A DNA stretch of 36,146 nt from positions 1-36,146 of the forward strand of contig JAJTFM010000033.1 of the NCBI GenBank assembly GCA_021298575.1. Direction: 5' to 3'. Shown here one piece after another: positions 8,720 to 16,363 of this stretch. Each line of letters begins with the position of its first letter. Position 1 is the first letter of the stretch. The notes under the pieces were generated by a model. That model did no database searches. It saw nothing but the letters and a program-made list of their open reading frames with translations, and was not told where the DNA came from. The translations under genes and the position numbers were made by a program. The stretch is from Saprospiraceae bacterium. GTDB lineage: Bacteria; Bacteroidota; Bacteroidia; Chitinophagales; Saprospiraceae.

Positions 8720-9683
8720 TGAAATTGGCATCCCAGTCGAAAACGAACTGTTTGCAGCCGGTGGTTTCGGCAATAGCGTTGTATATATTGAGACCGGCCT
8801 GCTGTTTGGCTCCCTCGGCCTTGTAATCGCCGGGTGCTTTCAGTACAGTGAAGCGTTCCTTGTCTTTACGGGTTTGTTTGGCCAGTTCGTAGGGTACGCC
8901 GCCTATGATGAAGCAGGTTTGGCGCAGGTTTTGCGGTACCTGAGCGGCTTTGATTTTAACTTCCTGAGCCACCTGTTCGGCGGTAAGGTTATTTTGGTAA
9001 TATTTGGCTCCTGGCAGCTCAATAGCGCCGTTGGGGTACCACGAAATTTTGGTATTACCCGAGCCGATATCAACCATAAAGCCTGACTTGTAAAAAGAAG
9101 CGGGCAGGGCCGCCTTCAGGCCGTACTGTCCTTCCTGTTCGGGAGTTACCACATTCACTACATAGCCCATTGCCTTGAGGGCGGCTTCTATTTTGGGCAT
9201 GATAGGTTCTTTTCTGGCGCCCGAGCTTACCATGAAGTGAATATCGCGCGCGCCCACGCCGAAAGCCACCATATCTGCGATATAGCGACGGAGGCCGGTT
9301 TTTACATCTTCGTCGGTAGCGAGTCCTTCCTTCACCAGACTGACACCGAACTCGGATTTTTCGAGTTTCCAGTTCTTTTTGGCGTCAACATTGATGATGA
9401 AAGAGTTAAATCCGGTGGCACCCAGCTCTACAATCCCCTTTAGTTTTCCGTTGACCGGTGGTGCGGAAGTGTAGTTGAATGCAGGCGCCGAGAATGTGAG
9501 CGTTGCGCCGTTTTCAGTTCTGGCCTCCTGACCAGCGTCGGGTGCGGGAGCTTCGGTCTGCTGGGCGGCCTGCCCTTCGGGCGACATTCCCGTTTGTTTC
9601 AATACATATTTGACACCCAGAAAGATACCGGCTACAATAGCTATGGTAATCAGGAGTCTCGAGAAAGTGGTTAGTCTTGCCAT
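8694..9683 (-). CDS. Membrane-anchored Ppx/GppA-like actin-fold (ASKHA) protein
   Basis: The 329-residue protein has one N-terminal transmembrane segment (about residues 9-27), then a Pro/Ala/Gln-rich linker. The globular domain has two motifs spaced like the phosphate-binding loops of Ppx/GppA phosphatases: ELGATGFNSFIINVD and FMVDIGSGNTKISW. Between them is SSGARKEPIMPKIEAALK, followed by VNVVTPEQEGQYGLKA, which recalls the Ppx pattern vIsgeeEA. Known Ppx/GppA proteins hydrolyse polyphosphate or pppGpp in the cytosol. Here the positive-inside rule (Arg before and Lys after the segment) leaves topology uncertain, and a periplasmic location would leave the fold without nucleotide. It is probably co-transcribed with the Lrp-like gene 35 bp upstream. 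Activity is not established. Confidence 0.6.
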   Translation of the reverse strand: MARLTTFSRLLITIAIVAGIFLGVKYVLKQTGMSPEGQAAQQTEAPAPDAGQEARTENGATLTFSAPAFNYTSAPPVNGKLKGIVELGATGFNSFIINVDAKKNWKLEKSEFGVSLVKEGLATDEDVKTGLRRYIADMVAFGVGARDIHFMVSSGARKEPIMPKIEAALKAMGYVVNVVTPEQEGQYGLKAALPASFYKSGFMVDIGSGNTKISWYPNGAIELPGAKYYQNNLTAEQVAQEVKIKAAQVPQNLRQTCFIIGGVPYELAKQTRKDKERFTVLKAPGDYKAEGAKQQAGLNIYNAIAETTGCKQFVFDWDANFTIGFLLNL

Positions 9684-9718
9684 GTTATGTATGTTGTGAA
9701 TGTGAGACGGTGCTTAGA

Positions 9719-10198
9719 TCAGTCCTCCTTTTCGGGTTCAAGGAATTCGACTCTTCGGCCGATAGTTTCTTCCAGAGAAATGAAAGTTTCAGTACGTTGT
9801 ATACCCGGGATGGGCTGGATTTTATTTCGGAGGATTTCGTGGAGGTGATTGGTATCGCGGCAGATAATTTTGGCCAGAATACTGTAGGAGCCTGTGATAT
9901 AGTTGGCTTCAACCACCTCTTTTACCTCCTTCAGGCGCAGTGCCACCTCTCCGTACAGCGAACTTTTGTCGAGGTAAATGCCGAGGAAGGCAGTGATTGC
10001 GTAGCCCAGTTTGTAGTAATCGACGATTAGTGTGGAGCCGAGTACTATACCTGTATTCTCCAGTTTTCGCATTCTGACGTGGATAGTTCCACTAGACACG
10101 AAGAGTTGTTTGGCCAGGTCAGTGTAGGGCGTTTTGCCGTCCTCCAGTAATCTGGAGAGGATTTGTCGGTCGAGTTGGTCAATTTCCGGATTTTCCAT
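9719..10198 (-). CDS. Lrp/AsnC family transcriptional regulator
   Basis: This 159-residue protein has the full family layout. The N-terminal winged helix-turn-helix begins IDQLDRQILSRLLEDGKTPYTDLA and has the recognition helix in SSGTIHVRMRKLE. The C-terminal effector-binding domain includes AFLGIYLD, VVEANYITGSYSILAKIIC and LHEILRNKIQPIPGIQRTETFI. Members bind DNA as octamers or higher assemblies and respond to amino acids such as leucine or asparagine. An asparaginase-domain gene lies about 0.9 kb away on the same strand, which may hint at amino-acid sensing but proves nothing. A clear -7 box lies 48 bp upstream. Confidence 0.95.
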   Translation of the reverse strand: MENPEIDQLDRQILSRLLEDGKTPYTDLAKQLFVSSGTIHVRMRKLENTGIVLGSTLIVDYYKLGYAITAFLGIYLDKSSLYGEVALRLKEVKEVVEANYITGSYSILAKIICRDTNHLHEILRNKIQPIPGIQRTETFISLEETIGRRVEFLEPEKED

Positions 10199-10245
10199 GT
10201 TGTGCGTGTAGGTTTAGAAGGGAAATACCTTCTGGATTAGATGGA

Positions 10246-10253
10246 CAAAAGTA
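10246..10253 (-). promoter_or_regulatory. -7 box for the Lrp/AsnC gene
   Basis: The minus strand reads TACTTTTG, giving a leader of about 40 nt to the ATG at 10198. No good TTG is seen at the -33 spacing. Confidence 0.5.
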
Positions 10254-10259
10254 AGCATA

Positions 10260-10799
10260 TTAGTTTCTTTTACGTACAGTTTCCTTGATTACGGTGCCAT
10301 TTTTTATTCTGTTCAGGTGTTCCTGCTTTCGTTTATTCTTGAATTCGGTGGCCAGATCGCGAATATTGACCGGTATATTGTTTAAACGTCTGTGGTAGGC
10401 GATCAGCAGGAAATCGGCCATATCGTCGGGGTAAGTGACGCCGGCGCTTTTGAGATAATGGGAAATGCGGGAGCCTTCGTAGAAACTCCAGTTGGAGATC
10501 ATCCACTGGCCCAGCCTGAAATGAAGTTCTGAGCATACACTGTCCTCGGAAAGCGCCTTGATTTTGAGCCGTGATGGCGGTTCAATTTTTTTGTCTAGTT
10601 CTGCGAGTGCATCATCCAGATTTTTGGGGATATAGACCCCTCCTATTCTGTCCTTTTTGATTCGTTCCTGATATGCACTGTTAATTTCAGATTCCGTGAA
10701 AGCAGGGGTATCTGTCTCCTGAGGAGCAGACTGTGCCGATAAAAACGATATGTTTGTCCAGCAAATCAGGCAAATAGTAGATAAAACAGGGTGTTTCAT
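10260..10799 (-). CDS. Small exported protein of unknown function, DUF6794-like
   Basis: This protein of about 179 residues starts at ATG 10799, which places a signal peptide (MKHPVLSTICLICW...LSAQS) at the N-terminus. The longer frame to 10889 would not. The mature protein has GGVYIPKNLDDALAELDK, then LHFRLGQWMISNWSFYEGSRI, then YPDDMADFLLIAYHRRLN. That order (PkdLedA, LG-W-NNW-GSR, HPDDMS) recalls a small Bacteroidota family, which from memory is DUF6794; a profile search is needed to confirm it. The function is unknown. The C-terminus is very basic (KNKRKQEHLNRIKNG...). The gene is divergent from the membrane protein gene at 10842, with only 42 bp between starts. Confidence 0.7.
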   Translation of the reverse strand: MKHPVLSTICLICWTNISFLSAQSAPQETDTPAFTESEINSAYQERIKKDRIGGVYIPKNLDDALAELDKKIEPPSRLKIKALSEDSVCSELHFRLGQWMISNWSFYEGSRISHYLKSAGVTYPDDMADFLLIAYHRRLNNIPVNIRDLATEFKNKRKQEHLNRIKNGTVIKETVRKRN

Positions 10800-10841
10800 T
10801 GGATGATTATCGAAATTTCCATCGAAGTATTCATTCTGACC

Positions 10842-11114
10842 ATGTTCAAGACGTTCAAAATCACTCTTGTCGAGCTTATACTGCTGCAAACAGCGGTATG
10901 GTTGATGCTATGGCTATCGAGCGAGTGGGTTGCAAGATTTCTTGCTATTGGTGTGGGTAGCATACTTTTTTCCGTATTGGTTATTTCGGCGATTGCCGAG
11001 GTGATAGAACGGTCAAAAGTACCTGCATCTTATTTCAGGGTCATGATTGCCAGTATTTTTTCAGTTTTGATTGCGTGGAGTGTTTACGAGTTTATTTCGG
11101 CCTCTTCGCTTTGA
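10842..11114 (+). CDS. Small three-helix membrane protein, unknown function
   Basis: The 90-residue protein starts at ATG 10842 (MFKTFKITLVELILLQ). It has three hydrophobic segments: ELILLQTAVWLMLWLS, ARFLAIGVGSILFSVLVISA and RVMIASIFSVLIAWSVYEF. The charge pattern suits an inner membrane protein. I recognise no family. An upstream in-frame start at 10791 overlaps the divergent gene's start and is less likely. The last 31 bp overlap the 3' end of the convergent asparaginase gene. Confidence 0.6.
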   Translation: MFKTFKITLVELILLQTAVWLMLWLSSEWVARFLAIGVGSILFSVLVISAIAEVIERSKVPASYFRVMIASIFSVLIAWSVYEFISASSL

Positions 11115-11602
11115 TGGATTTCCTCGAAGGTGCCAGTTTGTTTGTTTTTCCTCACATTGTTCCAGTTGAAGTAGCGCCCGTTCATAACCACATAAACTCC
11201 GGGAGGCAGCACCTGAGCGAAGGCAAGGGCACTTCCGAGGTTGAAGAACCCGTCGGATGACGTGCCAAATGCGTAAGGAATCATTGCACCGGTCAGGACG
11301 ATCGTTTTGTTCTCCAGCCTTGCTTTGGCGAGCATCTGTGCCGTTTCGACCATGGTGTCGGTTCCGTGCGTGAGGATAATTCTGTTTGAAGGAGTTTTGG
11401 TACAGTTATACTTTATGATTGCCCTGTCTTCATCCCGCATTTCGAGCGAGTCGAGCATCATCAGCGTTTTGATGTCAATGTCCACTTCACTTCTGCCGCG
11501 TTCGAACATTTCCTTGAGGTGAGTGTCCTTGAAGAAAAGTTCGCCGGTCAGGTAGTTATATTCCTTGTCGAATGTTCCGCCTGTAACAAAAACCTGAATC
11601 AT
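11084..11602 (-). CDS. Single-domain L-asparaginase-type protein (N-terminal domain only)
   Basis: This 172-residue protein matches the N-terminal domain of type I/II asparaginases. It keeps Thr10 (VTGGTFDKEYN), Ser52 (DSLEM), the Thr81-Asp82 pair (THGTDTMVE), VLTGAMIPY, and the RKNKQTGTFEE segment that aligns with the catalytic Lys region. Usual asparaginases have about 330 residues, and a C-terminal domain from a neighbouring subunit completes the active site; that domain is missing here. The reading frame ends naturally with an acidic tail, so this does not look like a fresh truncation, and similar short asparaginase-domain proteins exist in other bacteria. It may hydrolyse asparagine or another amide, or have been recruited to another role. 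The start is ATG 11602, not the upstream in-frame codon at 11659. Confidence 0.85.
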   Translation of the reverse strand: MIQVFVTGGTFDKEYNYLTGELFFKDTHLKEMFERGRSEVDIDIKTLMMLDSLEMRDEDRAIIKYNCTKTPSNRIILTHGTDTMVETAQMLAKARLENKTIVLTGAMIPYAFGTSSDGFFNLGSALAFAQVLPPGVYVVMNGRYFNWNNVRKNKQTGTFEEIHQSEEAEINS

Positions 11603-11675
11603 TTTGTGGTGTTTAAAATTAATTTGATCAGAGACTGCAAATAAACGCAATACCTGCAATTTTATTCCATGATAC

Positions 11676-11710
11676 TTTTTGACTCGGTGAGAGAATCCTG
11701 AACGAGGTCT
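11676..11710. repeat. Decayed single end of the MITE-like element found at 29190-29364
   Basis: These 35 bases match the first 35 bases of the 29190 element in reverse orientation, with two mismatches in the outer terminal repeat. The interior of the element is absent on the left side. The outer flank is TGA, compatible with a TNA-type target. Confidence 0.7.
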
Positions 11711-11731
11711 GATACTAAAATTATTGAGCAG

Positions 11732-11764
11732 TTGATGTATTTTTCGAGATGCTTCTTATTTTTG
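11732..11764 (+). promoter_or_regulatory. Promoter of the 54-residue membrane peptide gene
   Basis: TTG (11732-11734), a 22-bp spacer and TATTTTTG (11757-11764) fit the Bacteroidota pattern TTG-N17-23-TAnnTTTG. The predicted leader is about 15 nt. Confidence 0.55.
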
Positions 11765-11785
11765 CGTCGTCAAAAAAAATGAATT

Positions 11786-11950
11786 ATGAAAATCAACGAA
11801 GAATACAAGGGAAACCGTACCACTGAGTGGGCTGTTTTTGCCGTAAGTACGGTTGCAATGATCGCTTTGCTTTGGGTAAGCCCTGAATGGGTCTGGGTTG
11901 CATGGCCATTCCAGTTCACTGCACTTGCAGGCGCATTAAATCGCCTCTGA
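11786..11950 (+). CDS. 54-residue single-pass membrane peptide, unknown function
   Basis: The ATG at 11786 opens a 54-codon frame ending in TGA at 11948-11950. It has a hydrophilic N-terminus (MKINEEYKGNRTTEW), then a long hydrophobic stretch with six tryptophans over the whole peptide, including AVFAVSTVAMIALLWV and EWVWVAWPFQF. It has a matching promoter 22 bp upstream and a hairpin terminator 32 bp downstream, so it looks like a self-contained, monocistronic gene. I recognise no family. Type I toxins and small regulatory membrane peptides share this shape, but no antisense RNA is evident on the opposite strand. Confidence 0.55.
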   Translation: MKINEEYKGNRTTEWAVFAVSTVAMIALLWVSPEWVWVAWPFQFTALAGALNRL

Positions 11951-11981
11951 TCAGCATTCCCGGAAGTAAAATTCTGATCAG

Positions 11982-12019
11982 ATGAGCCGTTCCGGTTAGT
12001 TCCGGGGCGGCTCATTTTA
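11982..12019 (+). terminator. Hairpin terminator after the 54-residue ORF
   Basis: ATGAGCCG (11982-11989) pairs perfectly with CGGCTCAT (12008-12015), with an inner TTCCGG repeat, followed by a short TTTTA. Confidence 0.55.
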
Positions 12020-12082
12020 TGTGGTACCGTCAGGCCCAAGCGGGCCCGTTTTGATTTGAAATTTCAATTTCCCTACTGCCTG

Positions 12083-12118
12083 AAAAAAGAAATCCCTCGC
12101 TTTTGGCAGCGAGGGATT
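12083..12118 (-). terminator. Perfect 10-bp hairpin with a T-run on the minus strand
   Basis: AATCCCTCGC (12091-12100) pairs with GCGAGGGATT (12109-12118). Read on the minus strand, the stem is followed by TTCTTTTTT. No minus-strand gene lies to the right, so it would end an unseen non-coding transcript or block antisense transcription. Confidence 0.6.
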
Positions 12119-12375
12119 CTAACCCAAACAAATAAACACAAAAACTACTTGGTGCAATTTTATGGAGGATATTCATTACAGACAAATTTTTGATAAATTA
12201 TTTTTGTTTACATAACTCATAATATGTCTTAGTATTATATTTACGACACAATAACTTTTTTTAAGGTCAGGTAAAGTTGTGCCATTCGGATGAATTCAGA
12301 GCTTCTTGCGCATCAGTATCTGCTCCGTTCGTAGCGATACAAATTGATGTGATGCCATTTTAGCTGTGAAACTGC

Positions 12376-12405
12376 TTGAATAATACTTCATCGTGCTTAC
12401 CTTCG
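12376..12405 (+). promoter_or_regulatory. Promoter of the S45 hydrolase/ferredoxin operon
   Basis: TTG (12376-12378), 19 bp, and TACCTTCG (12398-12405) give correct Bacteroidota spacing with one mismatch in the -7 box. The leader is about 35 nt. Confidence 0.5.
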
Positions 12406-12445
12406 CGATTGGCTCTTTGAGTTTGTTACACCACTTTCTTTCCCT

Positions 12446-14887
12446 ATGCGCATCGTTCGATTATTACTTTCACTTTTCCTTACGTCCGGACTGATCTGGA
12501 TGCTTTCGGTTCAGCACCAGCCGGGTGGCAAGCCCCTGCCTGTTATTGGACAGTTTTTGAATCCGTTCACAGGTTTTTGGCGAAATGCGGAACCATCTGC
12601 AGGCCCGGAGCTGACAGACCTGAATATTCGCGGGTTAAAGGGGAAAGTTAGTGTCGCTTTTGATGATCTGTTAGTGCCACATATTTTTGCAGAAAACATG
12701 GAAGATGCGGTGAGGGTTCAAGGTTACCTTACGGCGCGTTTCAGGTTATTTCAGATGGATATTACTGCCCGCAAGGCTTCGGGCCGGCTCTCGGAGGTGC
12801 TGGGTGAAAGAACACTGCAGGTTGACCGCAGTTCCAGGAGAAAAGGGCTGCTTTATGCCGCTGAAAATGACCTGAAAGGCTGGGTGAAATCGCCTGAAAC
12901 TATGGCAATTCTGGAAGCTTATGCTGACGGCGTGAACGCATGGATTGATCAGTTGAAGCCCGCCGACTATCCAGTCGAGTTCAAGTTGCTGAACTATTCA
13001 CCGGAGAAGTGGAGTGTTCTGAAATCAGCGCTGGTTACCGAGTCAATGGCAGAGACGCTCTGCTCCAAATACGATGACCTGGAGGCTACCAATGCGCTGG
13101 CTGCATTTGGCCGTGACACATTCGATTATCTGTATCCTGAATGGAATCCAAAACAGCAGCCCATAATTCCGGATACTGGTCAGTGGGTATCAAAGACCCG
13201 TACAGGAGGCCGTTCGGTAAATCCAGGTTATGGTGCAATTGAGGGCCGAATTCCGGCAGATGAAACAAAAACTCCTGACGACTATTTTGTCGGAAGCAAT
13301 AACTGGGCGGTCAGTCCGGCAAAATCGGCCAGTGGGTATGCGCTTCTATCAAACGACCCGCACCTTAATCTGACACTTCCATCAATTTGGTATCAGGTAC
13401 AGTTGCACTCTCCGATGGGCAACGTTTACGGTGTTTCGCTGCCCGGTACGCCCGGTGTAGTAATCGGATTCAACGAGCATATCGCCTGGGGAGTAACCAA
13501 TGTCGGTCACGATGTAAGCGACTTGTACCGGGTGAAATGGGTTGATAGCTCCAGAAAAAGTTACCTGATGGACGGAGTGGCCCGTGAAGTTGAGTTCAAG
13601 GTGGAAGAAATCGGGGTCAAAGGAAAGCCGGCGCTTCTGGATACTGTCAGATATACTTTCTGGGGCCCCATGCCCTATGACGATCAACCCGATCACCCCC
13701 TGCGCGATTGTGCATTGCGCTGGACGGCACATGATGTGCCGGAACTGAGTATTTTGCAGGTATTTCTGGGGTTGAATACCGGAAAATCGTATGATGATTA
13801 CAAAAAATCGCTGGCAGGCTTTGACACTCCCGCACAGAATTTCGTATTTGCATCTGCTTCGGGCGATATAGCCCTGCAAGTACAGGGGCATTATCCGCTG
13901 AGAGAAAAGGAACAAGGCCGGTTTATTCAGGACGGAAGTACCGCAGCAACTGCCTGGAAAGGGTTCGTTCCATGGGATGAGGTGCCTTCGATGAAAAACC
14001 CTTCCCGCGGATTTGTATTTTCGGCTAATCAGCATTCAACTCCTCCAACGTATCCGTACTATTATCTCGGTGGCTTTGAGGACTTCAGAAGTCGCCGGAT
14101 TTACGACCGGCTCGATCGCCTGAATGGTGCTACACCGGACAGCATGAAGACGATTCAACTTGATAATTTTTCTCAGCGGGCAGCCGATTGTCTTCCTGCC
14201 ATGCTGAACCTGCTCGATACCAGTACACTGACGGGAGAGGAACTTCGGATCGTCAGTGAACTGAAGGGCTGGAACTTCAGATACGATGCCGCACTGACAG
14301 CCCCTCCATATTATGAGGTCTGGAGCGACTCCTGTTACCGAATGACCTGGGACGAGATGGATGTCATAGAAAAGTCGGGCAGAGAAGTGCTGTATCCTGA
14401 GATATGGCGCTGGATTGATCTGATGCAAACTGATACATCCTGTGTGTTTTTTGATGTGCCGGCTACACCGCAGAGGGAAACTGCCAGAGATATTGTTAAC
14501 GCGTCTTTCAAAAAGATGAGTGCCTATTTCGTCAGTCATCCTGAGAGGAAAATAACCTGGGGCGCCTTTAAACCGCTAAATGTGAAGCACCTGGCGCTTA
14601 TTGACGCATTCAGTCGCCTCAATCTGCAGGTAGGAGGGCATACATCTGCACCCAATGCCATAAACGGAACACTTGGTCCTTCCTGGAGAGTAATCGTCGA
14701 GCTTGGTGAACAAGTCAGGGCTCAGGGCGTTTATCCGGGCGGGCAATCGGGTAATCCGGGAAGCAGGTACTACGATAATATGCTTGATACATGGGCAAAA
14801 GGCGATTACTATCCGCTCCTGTTCATGAAAAACGCGGATGAGCAATCTGACCGCATTGTGAAAAAAGTGGTCTGTTCATCCAAATAA
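12446..14887 (+). CDS. Penicillin acylase family (S45) amide hydrolase
   Basis: The 813-residue precursor belongs to the Ntn-hydrolase S45 family, which cleaves itself into alpha and beta chains and hydrolyses N-acyl bonds (penicillins, acyl-homoserine lactones, or unknown amides). The autocatalytic junction is Gly283-Ser284 in VGSNNWAVSPAKS, and Ser284 would be the N-terminal nucleophile. Other family segments are ALLSNDPHL, LPGTPGVVIGFNEHIAWGVTN, FVFSANQHSTPP and, near the end, PGGQSGNPGSRYYDNML. The N-terminus is a signal or membrane anchor (MRIVRLLLSLFLTSGLIWML), so the enzyme should act in the periplasm. The length is typical of Bacteroidota members. It is first in an operon; the next gene begins 18 bp after its stop. 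The substrate is not inferable. Confidence 0.93.
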   Translation: MRIVRLLLSLFLTSGLIWMLSVQHQPGGKPLPVIGQFLNPFTGFWRNAEPSAGPELTDLNIRGLKGKVSVAFDDLLVPHIFAENMEDAVRVQGYLTARFRLFQMDITARKASGRLSEVLGERTLQVDRSSRRKGLLYAAENDLKGWVKSPETMAILEAYADGVNAWIDQLKPADYPVEFKLLNYSPEKWSVLKSALVTESMAETLCSKYDDLEATNALAAFGRDTFDYLYPEWNPKQQPIIPDTGQWVSKTRTGGRSVNPGYGAIEGRIPADETKTPDDYFVGSNNWAVSPAKSASGYALLSNDPHLNLTLPSIWYQVQLHSPMGNVYGVSLPGTPGVVIGFNEHIAWGVTNVGHDVSDLYRVKWVDSSRKSYLMDGVAREVEFKVEEIGVKGKPALLDTVRYTFWGPMPYDDQPDHPLRDCALRWTAHDVPELSILQVFLGLNTGKSYDDYKKSLAGFDTPAQNFVFASASGDIALQVQGHYPLREKEQGRFIQDGSTAATAWKGFVPWDEVPSMKNPSRGFVFSANQHSTPPTYPYYYLGGFEDFRSRRIYDRLDRLNGATPDSMKTIQLDNFSQRAADCLPAMLNLLDTSTLTGEELRIVSELKGWNFRYDAALTAPPYYEVWSDSCYRMTWDEMDVIEKSGREVLYPEIWRWIDLMQTDTSCVFFDVPATPQRETARDIVNASFKKMSAYFVSHPERKITWGAFKPLNVKHLALIDAFSRLNLQVGGHTSAPNAINGTLGPSWRVIVELGEQVRAQGVYPGGQSGNPGSRYYDNMLDTWAKGDYYPLLFMKNADEQSDRIVKKVVCSSK

Positions 14888-14905
14888 CCAGTATCATTCT
14901 CCGAT

Positions 14906-15307
14906 ATGACAAAGAACATGCTGGCCGCCGTGGCCGTTATCTTCGTTTTGGGCAACCTTTGCCGCTTCGGTCTGCCCTGGTGGACCATCGCACCTTTCGC
15001 TGCCATTGCCATTTTTCTGTTGCCTCAGCAATCCGGTTTCATGGCCTTTCTTTCAGGTCTGATTGCCGGCGCGCTGGTGTGGGGACTGGCCGCCGTGCTT
15101 GCCGATAATGCCAATGGAGGGATGCTCTCATCCAGGGTGGGTGAGTTGTTTCAGGGTGCAGGCAGAGGAGGTATTTTGGGTGCCACTACGCTAATCGGTG
15201 CCCTGCTGGGAGCCTTCGGTGCACTGACAGGGCAAATGGCAGTTGATATGACCAAAACGCCCAAAAAGAACTACTACGGGAAGAGAAAACGAAATGGTAA
15301 GCTCTGA
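14906..15307 (+). CDS. Small polytopic membrane protein, unknown function
   Basis: The 133-residue protein has four hydrophobic helices (about residues 4-19, 25-42, 46-68 and 88-112) and a strongly basic C-terminal tail (KTPKKNYYGKRKRNGKL), which puts the C-terminus in the cytosol. I recognise no family. It lies 18 bp after the hydrolase gene and 29 bp before the reductase gene, so it is very probably co-transcribed with them. Confidence 0.75.
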   Translation: MTKNMLAAVAVIFVLGNLCRFGLPWWTIAPFAAIAIFLLPQQSGFMAFLSGLIAGALVWGLAAVLADNANGGMLSSRVGELFQGAGRGGILGATTLIGALLGAFGALTGQMAVDMTKTPKKNYYGKRKRNGKL

Positions 15308-15336
15308 CCGGAATAAATAACGAATAACCAATCAAC

Positions 15337-16359
15337 ATGCATCAAAGTCAAGCAGAGACAGACATAATCATCATCGGAGCCGGTCCGGTAGGCTTGTTTG
15401 CAGTTTTTGAAGCCGGGCTTCTCAAATTGCGCTGTCACCTGATTGATGTTCTCCCGCAGGCGGGCGGACAATTAACTGAAATTTATCCGAAAAAACCCAT
15501 TTACGATATCCCTGGTTACCCGAGCGTGCTTGCAGGCGATCTGGTACAAAACCTGTTACAGCAGATAGCGCCCTTCAAGCCCGAATTTTCACTCGGACAC
15601 AGGGCAGAAACCATTGAAAAGAGCGAAGACGGGCGCTGGAGAGTCATTACTGACCGCGGGCTCGAACTGCTGGCTCCGGTTATTTTCATAGCCGGAGGGT
15701 TGGGCTGCTTCGAACCCAGAAAGCCGCCGCTCGAGCAAATCAGCCAGTACGAAGAGAAAGGTATTGAATACTTTGTTCGTGATCCTGAAATTTTCAGAAA
15801 CAAAAGGGTGGTTATCGCCGGAGGAGGCGATTCCGCTCTCGACTGGACCATCTATCTGGCTGATGTGGCCAGTGAACTGGTGATTATTCACCGGAGAACT
15901 GAGTTCAGGGGAGCGCTCGACAGTGTTGAAAAAGTACAACATCTGGCTGAATCCGGCCGAATCCGTCTTATCACCAATGCACAGGTGACAGGGCTTCACG
16001 GCGGCAGTCACCTGGAGGGTCTGGATGTACTGCATGACACCGATGGCAGTTTCAGAATAGATACAGACTATTTTGTCCCGCTTTTCGGACTTACACCGAA
16101 ACTCGGTCCAATCGGAGAGTGGGGACTTGGGGTTGACAGTAACGCTGTGAAAGTGAATACGTTTGATTACGCCACCGATGTGCCGGGTGTTTTTGCCATT
16201 GGTGATATTAATACTTATCCGGGCAAGCTCAAACTCATTCTTTGCGGGTTTCACGAGGCTACGCTCGCCTGCCAGTCTGCTTTCAAAATTGTCCATCCCG
16301 ACAAGAAACTGTCATTCAAATACACCACAGTAACGGGCATTGAGGGAATGCCTTCCTAA
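15337..16359 (+). CDS. Ferredoxin--NADP(+) reductase, thioredoxin-reductase-like type
   Basis: The 340-residue flavoprotein has an N-terminal FAD-binding fold (IIIGAGPVGLFAVFEAG, Gly14-Gly19) and the conserved QAGGQLTEIYPKKPIYDIPGYP segment. A second Rossmann fold for NADPH is near residue 160 (VVIAGGGDSALDW). The C-terminal FAD motif is GVFAIGDINTYPGKLKLILCGFHEA. It lacks the CxxC redox pair of thioredoxin reductase. This is the pattern of the homodimeric FNRs of Chlorobium and Bacillus (YumC type), which move electrons between NADPH and ferredoxin. The next gene, 4 bp downstream, encodes a 2Fe-2S ferredoxin, its likely partner. The start is ATG 15337. Confidence 0.93.
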   Translation: MHQSQAETDIIIIGAGPVGLFAVFEAGLLKLRCHLIDVLPQAGGQLTEIYPKKPIYDIPGYPSVLAGDLVQNLLQQIAPFKPEFSLGHRAETIEKSEDGRWRVITDRGLELLAPVIFIAGGLGCFEPRKPPLEQISQYEEKGIEYFVRDPEIFRNKRVVIAGGGDSALDWTIYLADVASELVIIHRRTEFRGALDSVEKVQHLAESGRIRLITNAQVTGLHGGSHLEGLDVLHDTDGSFRIDTDYFVPLFGLTPKLGPIGEWGLGVDSNAVKVNTFDYATDVPGVFAIGDINTYPGKLKLILCGFHEATLACQSAFKIVHPDKKLSFKYTTVTGIEGMPS

Positions 16360-16363
16360 GAAC

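Larger units (their letters stand above)
11951..12445. other. 495-bp non-coding gap
   Basis: No credible coding frame is seen on either strand. It holds two hairpins (11982-12019 and 12083-12118), an AT-rich stretch at about 12165-12260 and the promoter of the S45 hydrolase gene. The AT-rich part includes a TATTTTTG box at 12199-12206 without a convincing -33 element. Confidence 0.6.

Noticed and set aside
13382-14035. A 217-codon open frame antisense to the S45 hydrolase
   Set aside because: Composition is shadow-like and it lies wholly inside a well-supported gene.
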